Source: Sphingomonas_B tabacisoli (lineage in GTDB: Bacteria > Pseudomonadota > Alphaproteobacteria > Sphingomonadales > Sphingomonadaceae). Taken from it: DNA of 64,000 nucleotides. Positions 51,715-59,412 of the stretch are shown here, piece by piece. A program made the translations under genes and the position numbers. The stretch spans positions 2,356,001-2,420,000 of the forward strand of contig NZ_JBHUDY010000001.1 of assembly GCF_042678385.1 (NCBI RefSeq), read 5' to 3'. Position 1 is the stretch's first letter; each line of letters begins with the position of its first letter. The notes beneath the pieces were generated by a model that saw only the letters and a list, made by a program, of their open reading frames with translations, searched no databases and had not been told where the DNA came from.

Positions 51715-52434
51715 TCAAGCATCGAGGGGAATGGCCATGCTTGTTTGCGCGCCGCGCGTTGACAGGACATCGATCAAGACCTTGGCGGCCGGCCCTGAGG
51801 AGGCGGGATTCTGGCCGGTGATCAGCAGCCCGTCGGTGACGACATGAACGCCCCAGTCCTTGACCTTGGAGAAGGTGGCCCCAAGGCCAAGCAACTCGTC
51901 TTCGACAAGGAATGGCACGACCTTTGTTAGTCCGACCGCTTCCTCTTCCCCGTTGGTGAACCCCGTCACATTCTTGCCCTCGACCAGCGGCTTGCCGGCA
52001 GGCGTTTTGACGTGACGCAAGACGCCCGGGGCGTGACAGACCAGGGCCACGGGTTTTCCGGCAGCGAGGAAGGACTCAAGCAGGTCGATCGAGTTACGGT
52101 CTTCGGCCAGGTCCCACAGCGGACCATGGCCGCCAGGGTAGAAGACCGTATCGTAGTCCTCCTGTTTCACGCTTTCGAGAAGCAGCGTTCTGCCCAATTT
52201 GCCCTCCGCGTCCGCGTCATTGTCGAAGCGGCGGGTAAGATCGGTCTGGAAGTCGGGATCCTGGCTTTTCGGATCGAGCGGCGGCCGACCGCCTTTTGGC
52301 GACGCCAGGGTAATCTGCGCGCCCGCGTCCTGAAATTCATAATAAGGTGCGGCCAGCTCCTCCAACCAGAATCCGGTCTTGCGGCCGGTGTCACCAAGCT
52401 TGTCATGGGAGGTTAGAACCATCAGGATTTTCAT
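51715..52434 (-). CDS. DJ-1/PfpI superfamily (Hsp31-like) protein
   Basis: 239 residues. VFYPGGHGPLWDLAED and VALVCHAPGVLRHVKTP supply the class I amidotransferase-like Glu/Cys-His site, with the nucleophile Cys in the ALVCHAPG elbow. VLTSHDKLGDTGRKTGFWLEELA at the N-terminus is typical of the Hsp31/YhbO-like glyoxalase and protein-repair branch. AAGGAG 8 bp before ATG 52434 sets the start. It is 77 bp downstream of the alpha/beta hydrolase on the same strand. Confidence 0.9.
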   Translation of the reverse strand: MKILMVLTSHDKLGDTGRKTGFWLEELAAPYYEFQDAGAQITLASPKGGRPPLDPKSQDPDFQTDLTRRFDNDADAEGKLGRTLLLESVKQEDYDTVFYPGGHGPLWDLAEDRNSIDLLESFLAAGKPVALVCHAPGVLRHVKTPAGKPLVEGKNVTGFTNGEEEAVGLTKVVPFLVEDELLGLGATFSKVKDWGVHVVTDGLLITGQNPASSGPAAKVLIDVLSTRGAQTSMAIPLDA

Positions 52435-52511
52435 ACCCGCGCTCCTTTCTCGAAATCGAATCTCGTCCTCAGATCGCCAGTGTGCTTCGAATCGAACCTG
52501 CTCTTGGATGA

Positions 52512-53279
52512 TCATTTCGCGGCGGCGGCCGCCGCCTCTTCGATTACCTTCGCGATTTCGGCGGGATGGGAGATGAAGGCCACGTGGCTCGCATCCACCT
52601 CCGTCGTGCGGGCGTGCATCCGCTTCGCGTAGAAACGCTCAAGGTCGGGATTGATCGCATGGTCGCGCTTCGAAACCACAAACCAGGACGGGATTGTCTT
52701 CCAGGCAGCCTCGGGCACGGAAGCGGTGAAGACCGACGCGTTAAGAGGCTTTTGCGTGGCGGCCATGATCGCTGCGTCGTCAGCGGGCACGTCCGCGGCG
52801 AAGTCCTGATGCAGTTGGCTTCGATCAATGTAGAGGAAGCCGGCCGAATCAGGTTTTGGCGCCTTGCTGAGATCGGCCGGATATTTGTCGCCGAACGCGC
52901 CTACGGCCTCACCGCCGTCGGGCGCGAAGGCGGCTAGATAGACCAACGCCTTCACCTTCGGACTGCCCGCGGCCGCACCGGTGATCACCGCGCCCCCGTA
53001 GGAATGGCCGACGAGCACGATCGGTCCGGCCTGAGCCTCGAGCACGCGCTTGGTCGTGGCAACATCTCCCTCCAGCGATTGAAGCGGGATCTCGACCGCG
53101 GTAACCTCATAGCCATCGCGCAGAAGGATCGGGATCAACTTCTGCCAGCCAAGTGCATCAGCGAAGGCGCCATGCACCAAAACGATCGTCGGTTTTGCAG
53201 CCGGCGCGGAAGTGGCTGCTGCGGAGGCAGCAGCCGTCAAGATCAGCCAGCGCCCGATACGCGAATGCAGTCCAGTCAT
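52512..53279 (-). CDS. Exported alpha/beta hydrolase
   Basis: 255 residues. A signal peptide (GRWLILTAAASAAATSAPAA) precedes the fold: TIVLVHGAFADALGW, IVLVGHSYGGAVI (nucleophile Ser in G-x-S-x-G), VVSKRDHAINPD (Asp) and DASHVAFISHPAE (His). It resembles the salicylate-esterase/EstC-like family of serine hydrolases. AGGAG 7 bp before the second ATG (53279) is preferred to the ATG at 53285. The 214 bp upstream, to dinB, hold nothing I recognise. Confidence 0.9.
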   Translation of the reverse strand: MTGLHSRIGRWLILTAAASAAATSAPAAKPTIVLVHGAFADALGWQKLIPILLRDGYEVTAVEIPLQSLEGDVATTKRVLEAQAGPIVLVGHSYGGAVITGAAAGSPKVKALVYLAAFAPDGGEAVGAFGDKYPADLSKAPKPDSAGFLYIDRSQLHQDFAADVPADDAAIMAATQKPLNASVFTASVPEAAWKTIPSWFVVSKRDHAINPDLERFYAKRMHARTTEVDASHVAFISHPAEIAKVIEEAAAAAAK

Positions 53280-53493
53280 GGCCATTCTCCTGTCCTCTGA
53301 GCGCGAAACGCTACAACAGGGTGTCCGACATCAGGAGTATTCGAACGCGGCGCGGACGCTACGGTCCGTGCCTTCAGACTGCTCCTATGACTGCGAGTCG
53401 GTCAAATGAACTGGACGCACCATGGCCAATTAGGGCTGGAAAAGCCGTCGGAATGTCCGCTCCACCTTGGCATACTTCCTCTTCGGCCGTTTC

Positions 53494-54570
53494 TCACTCA
53501 ATGAGCGGAAGCGGGGCTTGCGCTGGCTCCTCTTCCTCGCCCGCCAGTCCCGACAGTGTGAGCCCAAGCAGCCTGATGCCTTGTTCGGCCGGCAACAGCG
53601 CGTTCAGCAAGGCCCAGCCCTCCTCACCGAAGCGGGCGCGATCCTCGAACAGCCCGGCGAGCGTCCGCGCGCGGGTGATCGTGCGGAAATCGGCGTAGCG
53701 CAGCTTCAGCGTCAGCGTCCGGCCGCGCGCGCCGTGGCGCTCGATCCGCGCCCAGGCAGCATCCGCGACACGCTCCAGCGCCTCGCGCAGCTCGGCTTCG
53801 CGGACAAGGTCCAGGTCGAACGTCCGCTCGGCGCCCACCGATTTGAGGGGCAAGTCGGGCCGCACGGGCCGGTGGTCCTCCCCGCGAGCGGCGCCGTAGA
53901 GATAATCCGCGCTGCTGCGGAAATTCGCCTGCAGAAACGCCAGGTCGCGGTCGCGCAGATCGGCGCCCGTACGGATGCCGAGCCGTTCCATCTTGGCCGC
54001 CGTCACCGGCCCCACGCCGCGGAAGCGGCTGACCGGCAGGCTCGCGACGAAATCCGGCCCCTTGGCGGGCGGGATCACGCACAGCCCGTCCGGCTTGTTC
54101 TGGTCGGACGCGAGCTTGGCGATGAACTTGTTATACGACACGCCCGCCGAGGCGGTCAGGCCGGTGGTCTCCCGGATGCGTGCTCGAATCTCTTCCGCTG
54201 TCGCCCGCGCGGAACCGAGGCCGCGCCGATCCTCGGTCACATCCAGATAGGCTTCGTCCAGCGCCAGCGGCTCGACCAGATCGGTATAGTCGAGCAGGAT
54301 CGCGCGGATCTGGTTCGATACGGCCCGGTACACGTCGAAGCGCGGCGGCACGAACACCAGCTCGGGGCAGCGCCGGAGCGCCGTCGAGGACGGCATTGCC
54401 GAGCGCACGCCGAACTTGCGCGCTTCATAGCTGGCGGCGGCAACCACGCCCCGCCCCTTCGCGCTCCCCACCGCCACCGGCCGCCCACACAAGCCCGGAT
54501 CGTCGCGCTGCTCCACCGACGCATAAAACGCGTCCATGTCGATATGAATGATCTTGCGGGGCGGGTTCAC
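53494..54570 (-). CDS. dinB: DNA polymerase IV (Y family)
   Basis: 358 residues. Palm motifs IIHIDMDAFYASVEQ and LDEAYLDVTED carry the catalytic Asp and Asp-Glu residues; GVSYNKFIAKLASDQNKPDG is the fingers region. FRGVGPVTAAKMERLGI is the helix-hairpin-helix. The C-terminus QAPLPLIE fits a beta-clamp-binding motif. It does error-prone translesion synthesis. No LexA box was recognised upstream, where a palindromic repeat lies. Confidence 0.96.
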   Translation of the reverse strand: MNPPRKIIHIDMDAFYASVEQRDDPGLCGRPVAVGSAKGRGVVAAASYEARKFGVRSAMPSSTALRRCPELVFVPPRFDVYRAVSNQIRAILLDYTDLVEPLALDEAYLDVTEDRRGLGSARATAEEIRARIRETTGLTASAGVSYNKFIAKLASDQNKPDGLCVIPPAKGPDFVASLPVSRFRGVGPVTAAKMERLGIRTGADLRDRDLAFLQANFRSSADYLYGAARGEDHRPVRPDLPLKSVGAERTFDLDLVREAELREALERVADAAWARIERHGARGRTLTLKLRYADFRTITRARTLAGLFEDRARFGEEGWALLNALLPAEQGIRLLGLTLSGLAGEEEEPAQAPLPLIE

Positions 54571-54606
54571 GCGGCCGAGCTTTAGCTGAAAGCGCGTGTC
54601 TTAAAC

Positions 54607-54697
54607 ACGGTTTGGCCTGAGCTTGTCGAAGGCCTCCCTTCTTCTTTCGGCGATTTGTGAAAGAAAGGGAGGGCTTCGACAAGCTCAGCCCAAACCG
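54607..54697. repeat. Palindromic repeat between dinB and glmS (same family as in hpnB)
   Basis: Arms 54607-54643 and 54661-54697 pair over CGGTTTGG / CCAAACCG, CTGAGCTTGTCGAAG / CTTCGACAAGCTCAG and CCTCCCTT / AAGGGAGG, with single-base bulges. The core is shared with the repeat at 4317-4415. It fills nearly all of the 139-bp gap. Confidence 0.88.
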
Positions 54698-54709
54698 GAT
54701 CTGCTATAG

Positions 54710-56533
54710 TTACTCCACCGTCACGCTTTTCGCGAGATTGCGCGGCTGGTCCACATCCGTCCCCTTCACCACGGCCACGTGATACGCCAGCAACTGCACC
54801 GGCACCGCATAGACAAGCGGCGCGATCAGCGGGTGGACCTTGGGCATTTCGATCGTCGCGAGCGCGCCTTCGCCGGCCTGCGCCAACCCTTCCGAGTCGG
54901 AGATCAGCACCACCTTGCCGCCGCGGGCCTGAACTTCCTGCATGTTCGACACGGTCTTGTCGAACAGCGGGCCGGATGGCGCGATCACGATCACCGGCAC
55001 GCTTTCGTCGATCAGCGCGATCGGCCCGTGCTTCATCTCGCCCGCGGCATAGCCTTCGGCGTGGATGTAGCTGATTTCCTTCAGCTTCAGCGCGCCTTCC
55101 AGGGCCAGCGGATAATCCGGGCCGCGGCCCAGATACAGCACGTCGCGGGCGCCGGCGATGGTGTGCGCCATGCCCTCGATCTCGGCGTCGTGCGCCAGCG
55201 CCGCGTTCATCGCCGCCGGCACTTCGGCGAGGTGCTTCACCAGCACCGCTTCGTCCGCGTCGCTCAATTTGCCCTTGGCGCGGGCGATGTTGGCGGCGAG
55301 CGCGGCCATCACCGCCAGCTGGCACGTGAACGCCTTGGTCGAGGCGACGCCGATTTCCGGCCCGGCGTGCGTCGGCAGCAACAGGTCGACTTCGCGCGCC
55401 ATAGAGGAGGTCGGCACGTTGATGATGCCGGCGGTCGTCACCCCTTCCGACTTCATGTGGCGCAGCGCGGCGAGCGTATCGGCGGTCTCACCCGATTGCG
55501 AAATGACGAGGCCCAGCGTGTTCGGCCCCAGCACCGGTTCGCGGTAACGGAACTCGGACGCGACATCGACTTCGACCGGCACGCGCGCCATCTGCTCGAG
55601 CCAGTATTTGCCGATCGCGCCGACATAGGATGCCGTGCCGCAGGCGACGATCGCGACCCGCTCGACCGAGCCAAGGTCGAACTCCATGTCGGGCAGCGCC
55701 ACTTTCGCTTCCAAGGTGCGGAGATACGAGCTCAGCGTCTGCGCGACGACGACCGGCTGCTCATAAATCTCCTTCTGCATAAAGTGACGGTGATTGCCCT
55801 TGTCGATCAGCGCGCCGGTGATGCCGGAGACCGTGATCGGGCGCTCGACAGGCCGGTTGTCCTTGTCGAACACTTGGATGCTCTTGCGCCGCACCACCGC
55901 CCAGTCGCCTTCGTCCAGATAGGCGATGCGCTGGGTGAGCGGCGCCAGCGCGATCGCGTCGGAGCCGAGATAATTCTCGTCCTCGCCGAAGCCGACGACC
56001 AAAGGCGCGCCGAGCCGCGCGCCGATGATCAGGTCCGGATCGCTCTTGAACATGATCGCGAGCGCAAAGGCGCCGTGCAGCCGCGGCAGCACCGCCTTCA
56101 CCGCCTCTTCAGGCCCCGCCCCGCGCTCGACCTCGCGCGCGACGAGGTGCCCGACCACTTCGGTGTCGGTCTGGCTCTTGAACGTCCGCCCTTCGGCGAT
56201 CAGCTCGTCGCGGAGCGGCTTGAAATTCTCGATGATGCCGTTGTGGACCAGCACCACGTCGCCGACGATGTGCGGATGGGCATTGTCCTCGGTCGGAGCA
56301 CCATGCGTCGCCCAGCGCGTGTGGGCGATGCCGCTGTGCCCGGGCAGATGCTCCTCGCCCAGCTTCTTGGCCAGGTTGCGGAGCTTGCCCTCCGCGCGCC
56401 GCCGCTCGATCCGCCCGTCATGCACGGTCGCGACGCCCGCCGAGTCATACCCGCGATATTCCAGCCGCCGCAGCCCCTCGACCAGCCGCTCCGCCACATC
56501 GTCCTGCCCAAGAATGCCGATAATGCCGCACAT
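54710..56533 (-). CDS. glmS: Glutamine-fructose-6-phosphate aminotransferase
   Basis: 607 residues. MCGIIGILGQ exposes Cys2 as the glutaminase nucleophile; THGAPTEDNAHPH is part of the glutaminase domain. Two SIS domains follow, with VISQSGETADTLAALRHMK and GRGPDYPLALEGALKLKEISYIHAEGY. It makes glucosamine 6-phosphate for peptidoglycan and lipopolysaccharide, and indirectly the sugar donor used by HpnI. In many sphingomonads it sits next to glmU; here a toxin-antitoxin pair lies between them. Confidence 0.97.
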   Translation of the reverse strand: MCGIIGILGQDDVAERLVEGLRRLEYRGYDSAGVATVHDGRIERRRAEGKLRNLAKKLGEEHLPGHSGIAHTRWATHGAPTEDNAHPHIVGDVVLVHNGIIENFKPLRDELIAEGRTFKSQTDTEVVGHLVAREVERGAGPEEAVKAVLPRLHGAFALAIMFKSDPDLIIGARLGAPLVVGFGEDENYLGSDAIALAPLTQRIAYLDEGDWAVVRRKSIQVFDKDNRPVERPITVSGITGALIDKGNHRHFMQKEIYEQPVVVAQTLSSYLRTLEAKVALPDMEFDLGSVERVAIVACGTASYVGAIGKYWLEQMARVPVEVDVASEFRYREPVLGPNTLGLVISQSGETADTLAALRHMKSEGVTTAGIINVPTSSMAREVDLLLPTHAGPEIGVASTKAFTCQLAVMAALAANIARAKGKLSDADEAVLVKHLAEVPAAMNAALAHDAEIEGMAHTIAGARDVLYLGRGPDYPLALEGALKLKEISYIHAEGYAAGEMKHGPIALIDESVPVIVIAPSGPLFDKTVSNMQEVQARGGKVVLISDSEGLAQAGEGALATIEMPKVHPLIAPLVYAVPVQLLAYHVAVVKGTDVDQPRNLAKSVTVE

Positions 56534-56548
56534 GAATCCGTCTTTCGC

Positions 56549-56923
56549 TCAAATCGTGTAGGGGACCCGGATGCCCGGCATGGTCGCCGGAAAATCCTTC
56601 GTGTTTCGTGTTACGAGAATGCGCCCGCGTTCCTGTGCGGAAGCCAGGATGATCGCATCGGGCGACTTCAACCCTGGCCGCGCCCGGCGGAGACGCGCGG
56701 CCCTTTCGGCAATATTCTCGTCAAGCTCATCGATATCGAAGCCTGCCAGGAACTGGAGCGCTTCTCCGACCATCGCGTCACTGCCTTTCGACAGCACCTC
56801 GACCCAGACCATTCTGCTGATCCAGTGGCGTTCGCGAGTCTCACGACGCAGTTCTTCGAGAGCCGGCCCAAACCCTCCAAGAGCATCGATGATGATATTG
56901 GCGTCAAAGCTATATCCGCTCAC
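56549..56923 (-). CDS. vapC: PIN-domain toxin (VapC-like)
   Basis: 124 residues. Acidic active-site residues are in GYSFDANIIIDALGG (Asp), VWVEVLSKG (Glu), LKSPDAIILASAQE (Asp) and ILVTRNTKDFP (Asn/Asp). This is the PIN nuclease layout of type II VapC toxins, which cut RNA. Its start overlaps the antitoxin stop by 4 bp, the usual coupling. It ends 15 bp before glmS on the same strand. Confidence 0.9.
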   Translation of the reverse strand: MSGYSFDANIIIDALGGFGPALEELRRETRERHWISRMVWVEVLSKGSDAMVGEALQFLAGFDIDELDENIAERAARLRRARPGLKSPDAIILASAQERGRILVTRNTKDFPATMPGIRVPYTI

Positions 56924-57297
56924 TTGCCTTGCTCGCCGTCGGAACTGCCCTGTTGCTTCAACAGCCGGAGATAATGGGCGCGCTCGCGATCATCTTCCTC
57001 CGTGAACATGTCGGGAGATTCTGCGCGAACCTCCTCATAGTCGTCGTCCCAAGGCCGGGTCCATTCGGCCCTACGCTTTCGGTCATATTCCTTGGGATCC
57101 TCGGAAATCCCATAGCGAGCCCATAGTCCAAACCCGGCCCGCAAAGCATTGGCACGACGCGCGGCATCGTCTCCGGCTTCGGCACGATAGCTTTCCACAG
57201 CTTCCCGAACGAGCGCGGTACGTGACTTGCCCAGTTCTGCAGCCTTGGCATCAAGCCACCGGATGTCGTCCTCCGGAATATCGACGATCGTGCGCAT
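56920..57297 (-). CDS. vapB: Ribbon-helix-helix antitoxin with long C-terminal tail
   Basis: 125 residues. The N-terminal 45 residues (MRTIVDIPEDDIRWLDAKA, then LGKSRTALVREAVESY) form a CopG-type ribbon-helix-helix DNA-binding domain. The rest is highly charged (DPKEYDRKRRAEWTRPWDDDYEE) and is longer than most VapB tails; it should wrap the PIN toxin. Two palindromes sit directly before its ATG, leaving no ribosome site, so the bound antitoxin may block both transcription and translation. Confidence 0.85.
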   Translation of the reverse strand: MRTIVDIPEDDIRWLDAKAAELGKSRTALVREAVESYRAEAGDDAARRANALRAGFGLWARYGISEDPKEYDRKRRAEWTRPWDDDYEEVRAESPDMFTEEDDRERAHYLRLLKQQGSSDGEQGK

Positions 57298-57325
57298 GAT
57301 ATCGCGATATCATATCATGATATCA
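57298..57325 (-). promoter_or_regulatory. Double palindromic operator of the toxin-antitoxin pair
   Basis: GATATCGCGATATC (57298-57311) and ATATCATGATAT (57312-57323) are perfect palindromes of 14 and 12 bp whose centres are 13 bp apart; TGATATCA (57318-57325) extends them. This suits cooperative binding of two RHH dimers. It occupies the whole gap between the antitoxin start and the glmU stop. Confidence 0.8.
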
Positions 57326-57329
57326 GATT

Positions 57330-58685
57330 TCAACCGCCCTTTTTCTTCGCCTGCATCATCGCGCGGAATTTGGCGGCCCAGCCGGGCCTCTCCGCCTGCT
57401 CGCCGCGGCCGAGCGCGAGGGCATCCGCCTCGACGTCGCGCGTCACCACCGACCCCGCCCCCACGATCGCGCCGTCGCCGATCTTCACCGGCGCCACCAG
57501 CGCCGAGTTCGACCCAATGAAGGCGCCCGCCCCGATCTCGGTTCGGTATTTGAAGAAGCCGTCATAATTGCAGGTGATCGTGCCCGCGCCGACATTCGCG
57601 CCCGCGCCGATCTCCGCGTCGCCCAGATAAGTCAGGTGGTTGGCCTTGGCGCCCTCGCCCAGCCTGGCCTTCTTGACCTCGACGAAATTGCCGACCTTCG
57701 ATTTGCGGCCAAGCTCCGCGCCCGGCCGCAGCCGCGCATAGGGGCCGACCTCTGCCCCTGCCGAAACATAAGCCCCTTCCAGATGGCTGAAGCCGTGGAT
57801 CACCACGCCATCCTCGACCGTCACGCCCGGCCCGAACCACACGTTCGGCTCGATCGTCACGTCGCGGCCCAGCTTGGTATCGTGCGCGAACCACACCGTC
57901 TCCGGCTCGACCAGCGTGGCCCCGTCTGCCATCGCCTGCGCACGCCGCCGCTGCTGCCAAGCGCGCTCCTGCTCGGCGAGTTCGGCACGGCTGTTGATCC
58001 CGGCGACTTCGGCGGCCTCGGTCTCGATCACCGCCGACCCGCGCCCGTCGCCGGCGGCCAGCATCACGATGTCGGGCAGATAATATTCGCCGGCCGCATT
58101 GTCGTTGGTGACGCGCCCGAGCAGCGCGAACAGGTCGCCCGACCGCACCGCCATCAGCCCCGAGTTGCACAAAGTCACCGCCCGCTCCTCGGACGAGGCG
58201 TCCTTGAACTCGACCATCTTCTCGATGCGGCCCATGCCGTCGGCGATCACGCGGCCATAGGCAGCGGCATCGGCCGGGCGGAAGCCGAGCACCACGGCCG
58301 CCGGATCGTCCGCGCCGTGCAGCCGGTCGACCAGCCTCCGCATCGTCGCGCTGCTGACGAACGGCACGTCGCCGTAGAGAATCAGCACGTCGCCATCGAA
58401 GCCCGTGAGCGCCGTCTCCGCCTGCTGCACCGCATGGCCGGTGCCCAGCTGCGGCTCCTGCACCACGATGTCCACCCCGCGCCCGGCCAAGGCCTTTTCG
58501 AGCTGCTCGCGCCCGCTGCCGACCACCACGACGGTCCGCTCGGTGCCGAGTTCGTCGAGCGACGCCAGCAGATGCATCAACATCGGCCGCCTAGCGATCG
58601 GGTGCAGCACCTTGTGCAGGTCGGATTTCATGCGCGTGCCCTTGCCCGCGGCAAGGACGATGGCGGCGAGAGGACGGCCGGTCAT
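57330..58685 (-). CDS. glmU: Bifunctional UDP-GlcNAc pyrophosphorylase/glucosamine-1-phosphate acetyltransferase
   Basis: 451 residues. AAIVLAAGKGTRMKSDLHKVLHP is the nucleotidyltransferase signature and YGDVPFVSS the metal site. The C-terminal half is a left-handed beta helix of hexapeptides (IEPNVWFGPGVTVEDGVVIHGF, NVGAGTITCNYDGFFKYRTEIG). It turns glucosamine 1-phosphate into UDP-GlcNAc. The start at 58685 leaves 48 bp to the divergent gph. The long upstream extension of the frame is a shadow of gph. Confidence 0.96.
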   Translation of the reverse strand: MTGRPLAAIVLAAGKGTRMKSDLHKVLHPIARRPMLMHLLASLDELGTERTVVVVGSGREQLEKALAGRGVDIVVQEPQLGTGHAVQQAETALTGFDGDVLILYGDVPFVSSATMRRLVDRLHGADDPAAVVLGFRPADAAAYGRVIADGMGRIEKMVEFKDASSEERAVTLCNSGLMAVRSGDLFALLGRVTNDNAAGEYYLPDIVMLAAGDGRGSAVIETEAAEVAGINSRAELAEQERAWQQRRRAQAMADGATLVEPETVWFAHDTKLGRDVTIEPNVWFGPGVTVEDGVVIHGFSHLEGAYVSAGAEVGPYARLRPGAELGRKSKVGNFVEVKKARLGEGAKANHLTYLGDAEIGAGANVGAGTITCNYDGFFKYRTEIGAGAFIGSNSALVAPVKIGDGAIVGAGSVVTRDVEADALALGRGEQAERPGWAAKFRAMMQAKKKGG

Positions 58686-58733
58686 GGAGCGCGCGCTTGC
58701 CACGCCCGCCCGCCACCGGGCAAGAGGCAGGAC

Positions 58734-59411
58734 ATGACACGCGCGTTCGACATCGTCGGTTTCGACCTGGACGGAACCCTGCTCGACACGAGCGTGACGC
58801 TCACCCGGGCCGTCAATTACACGCTCGCGCAAGCGGGCCGGCCGCTGCTCGACGTGGACGAGGTCCGGCCGATGATCGGCGGCGGCGCCAAGCGCATGCT
58901 CGAAAAGGCGCTGACCGAATCCGGCGGATGCGACCCCGCGCAAATGCGCCGGCTCTACCACGTGCTGCTCGATTATTATGGCGAGAACGTCTCCGAAGGC
59001 AGCGTGCCCTTTCCCGGCCTGACCGACGCGCTCGATCGGCTGCAGGCGGATGGCGTCCGTCTCGCAATCGTCACAAACAAGTTCGAGAGCTTCGCCCGAA
59101 AATTGCTGGACGAGGTCGGCCTGCTCGACCGGTTCGTTGCCGTGATCGGAGGGGACACGATGGGCAAGGGCAATGCGAAGCCGAGCGCCGCGCCGATCCG
59201 CGAGATGATCGTGCGCGCGGGTGGCGGCTCGGCCGCCTTTGTCGGCGATTCGATCTACGACACGTTGGCCGCCAAAAATGCCGGCATCCCCAGCATAGCC
59301 GTCAGCTTCGGCTTCCTGCTGGGCACGGTCGAAGAGCTCGAAGCCGATGCGGTAATCGACCATTATGACGAACTGATCCCGACTCTCGACCGGCTCTCGG
59401 CAAGGGTCTGA
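58734..59411 (+). CDS. gph: Phosphoglycolate phosphatase (HAD family)
   Basis: 225 residues. The HAD motifs are complete: VGFDLDGTLLDTS (nucleophile Asp), LAIVTNKFE (Thr), a Lys near NAKPSAAPI, and FVGDSIYDTLAAKNAG (acid pair). Cap-domain length fits Gph, which clears 2-phosphoglycolate. GCAGG precedes the ATG at 58734. Earlier in-frame codons lie opposite glmU and are ignored. It ends 1 bp before phoR. Confidence 0.92.
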   Translation: MTRAFDIVGFDLDGTLLDTSVTLTRAVNYTLAQAGRPLLDVDEVRPMIGGGAKRMLEKALTESGGCDPAQMRRLYHVLLDYYGENVSEGSVPFPGLTDALDRLQADGVRLAIVTNKFESFARKLLDEVGLLDRFVAVIGGDTMGKGNAKPSAAPIREMIVRAGGGSAAFVGDSIYDTLAAKNAGIPSIAVSFGFLLGTVEELEADAVIDHYDELIPTLDRLSARV

Positions 59412-59412
59412 G

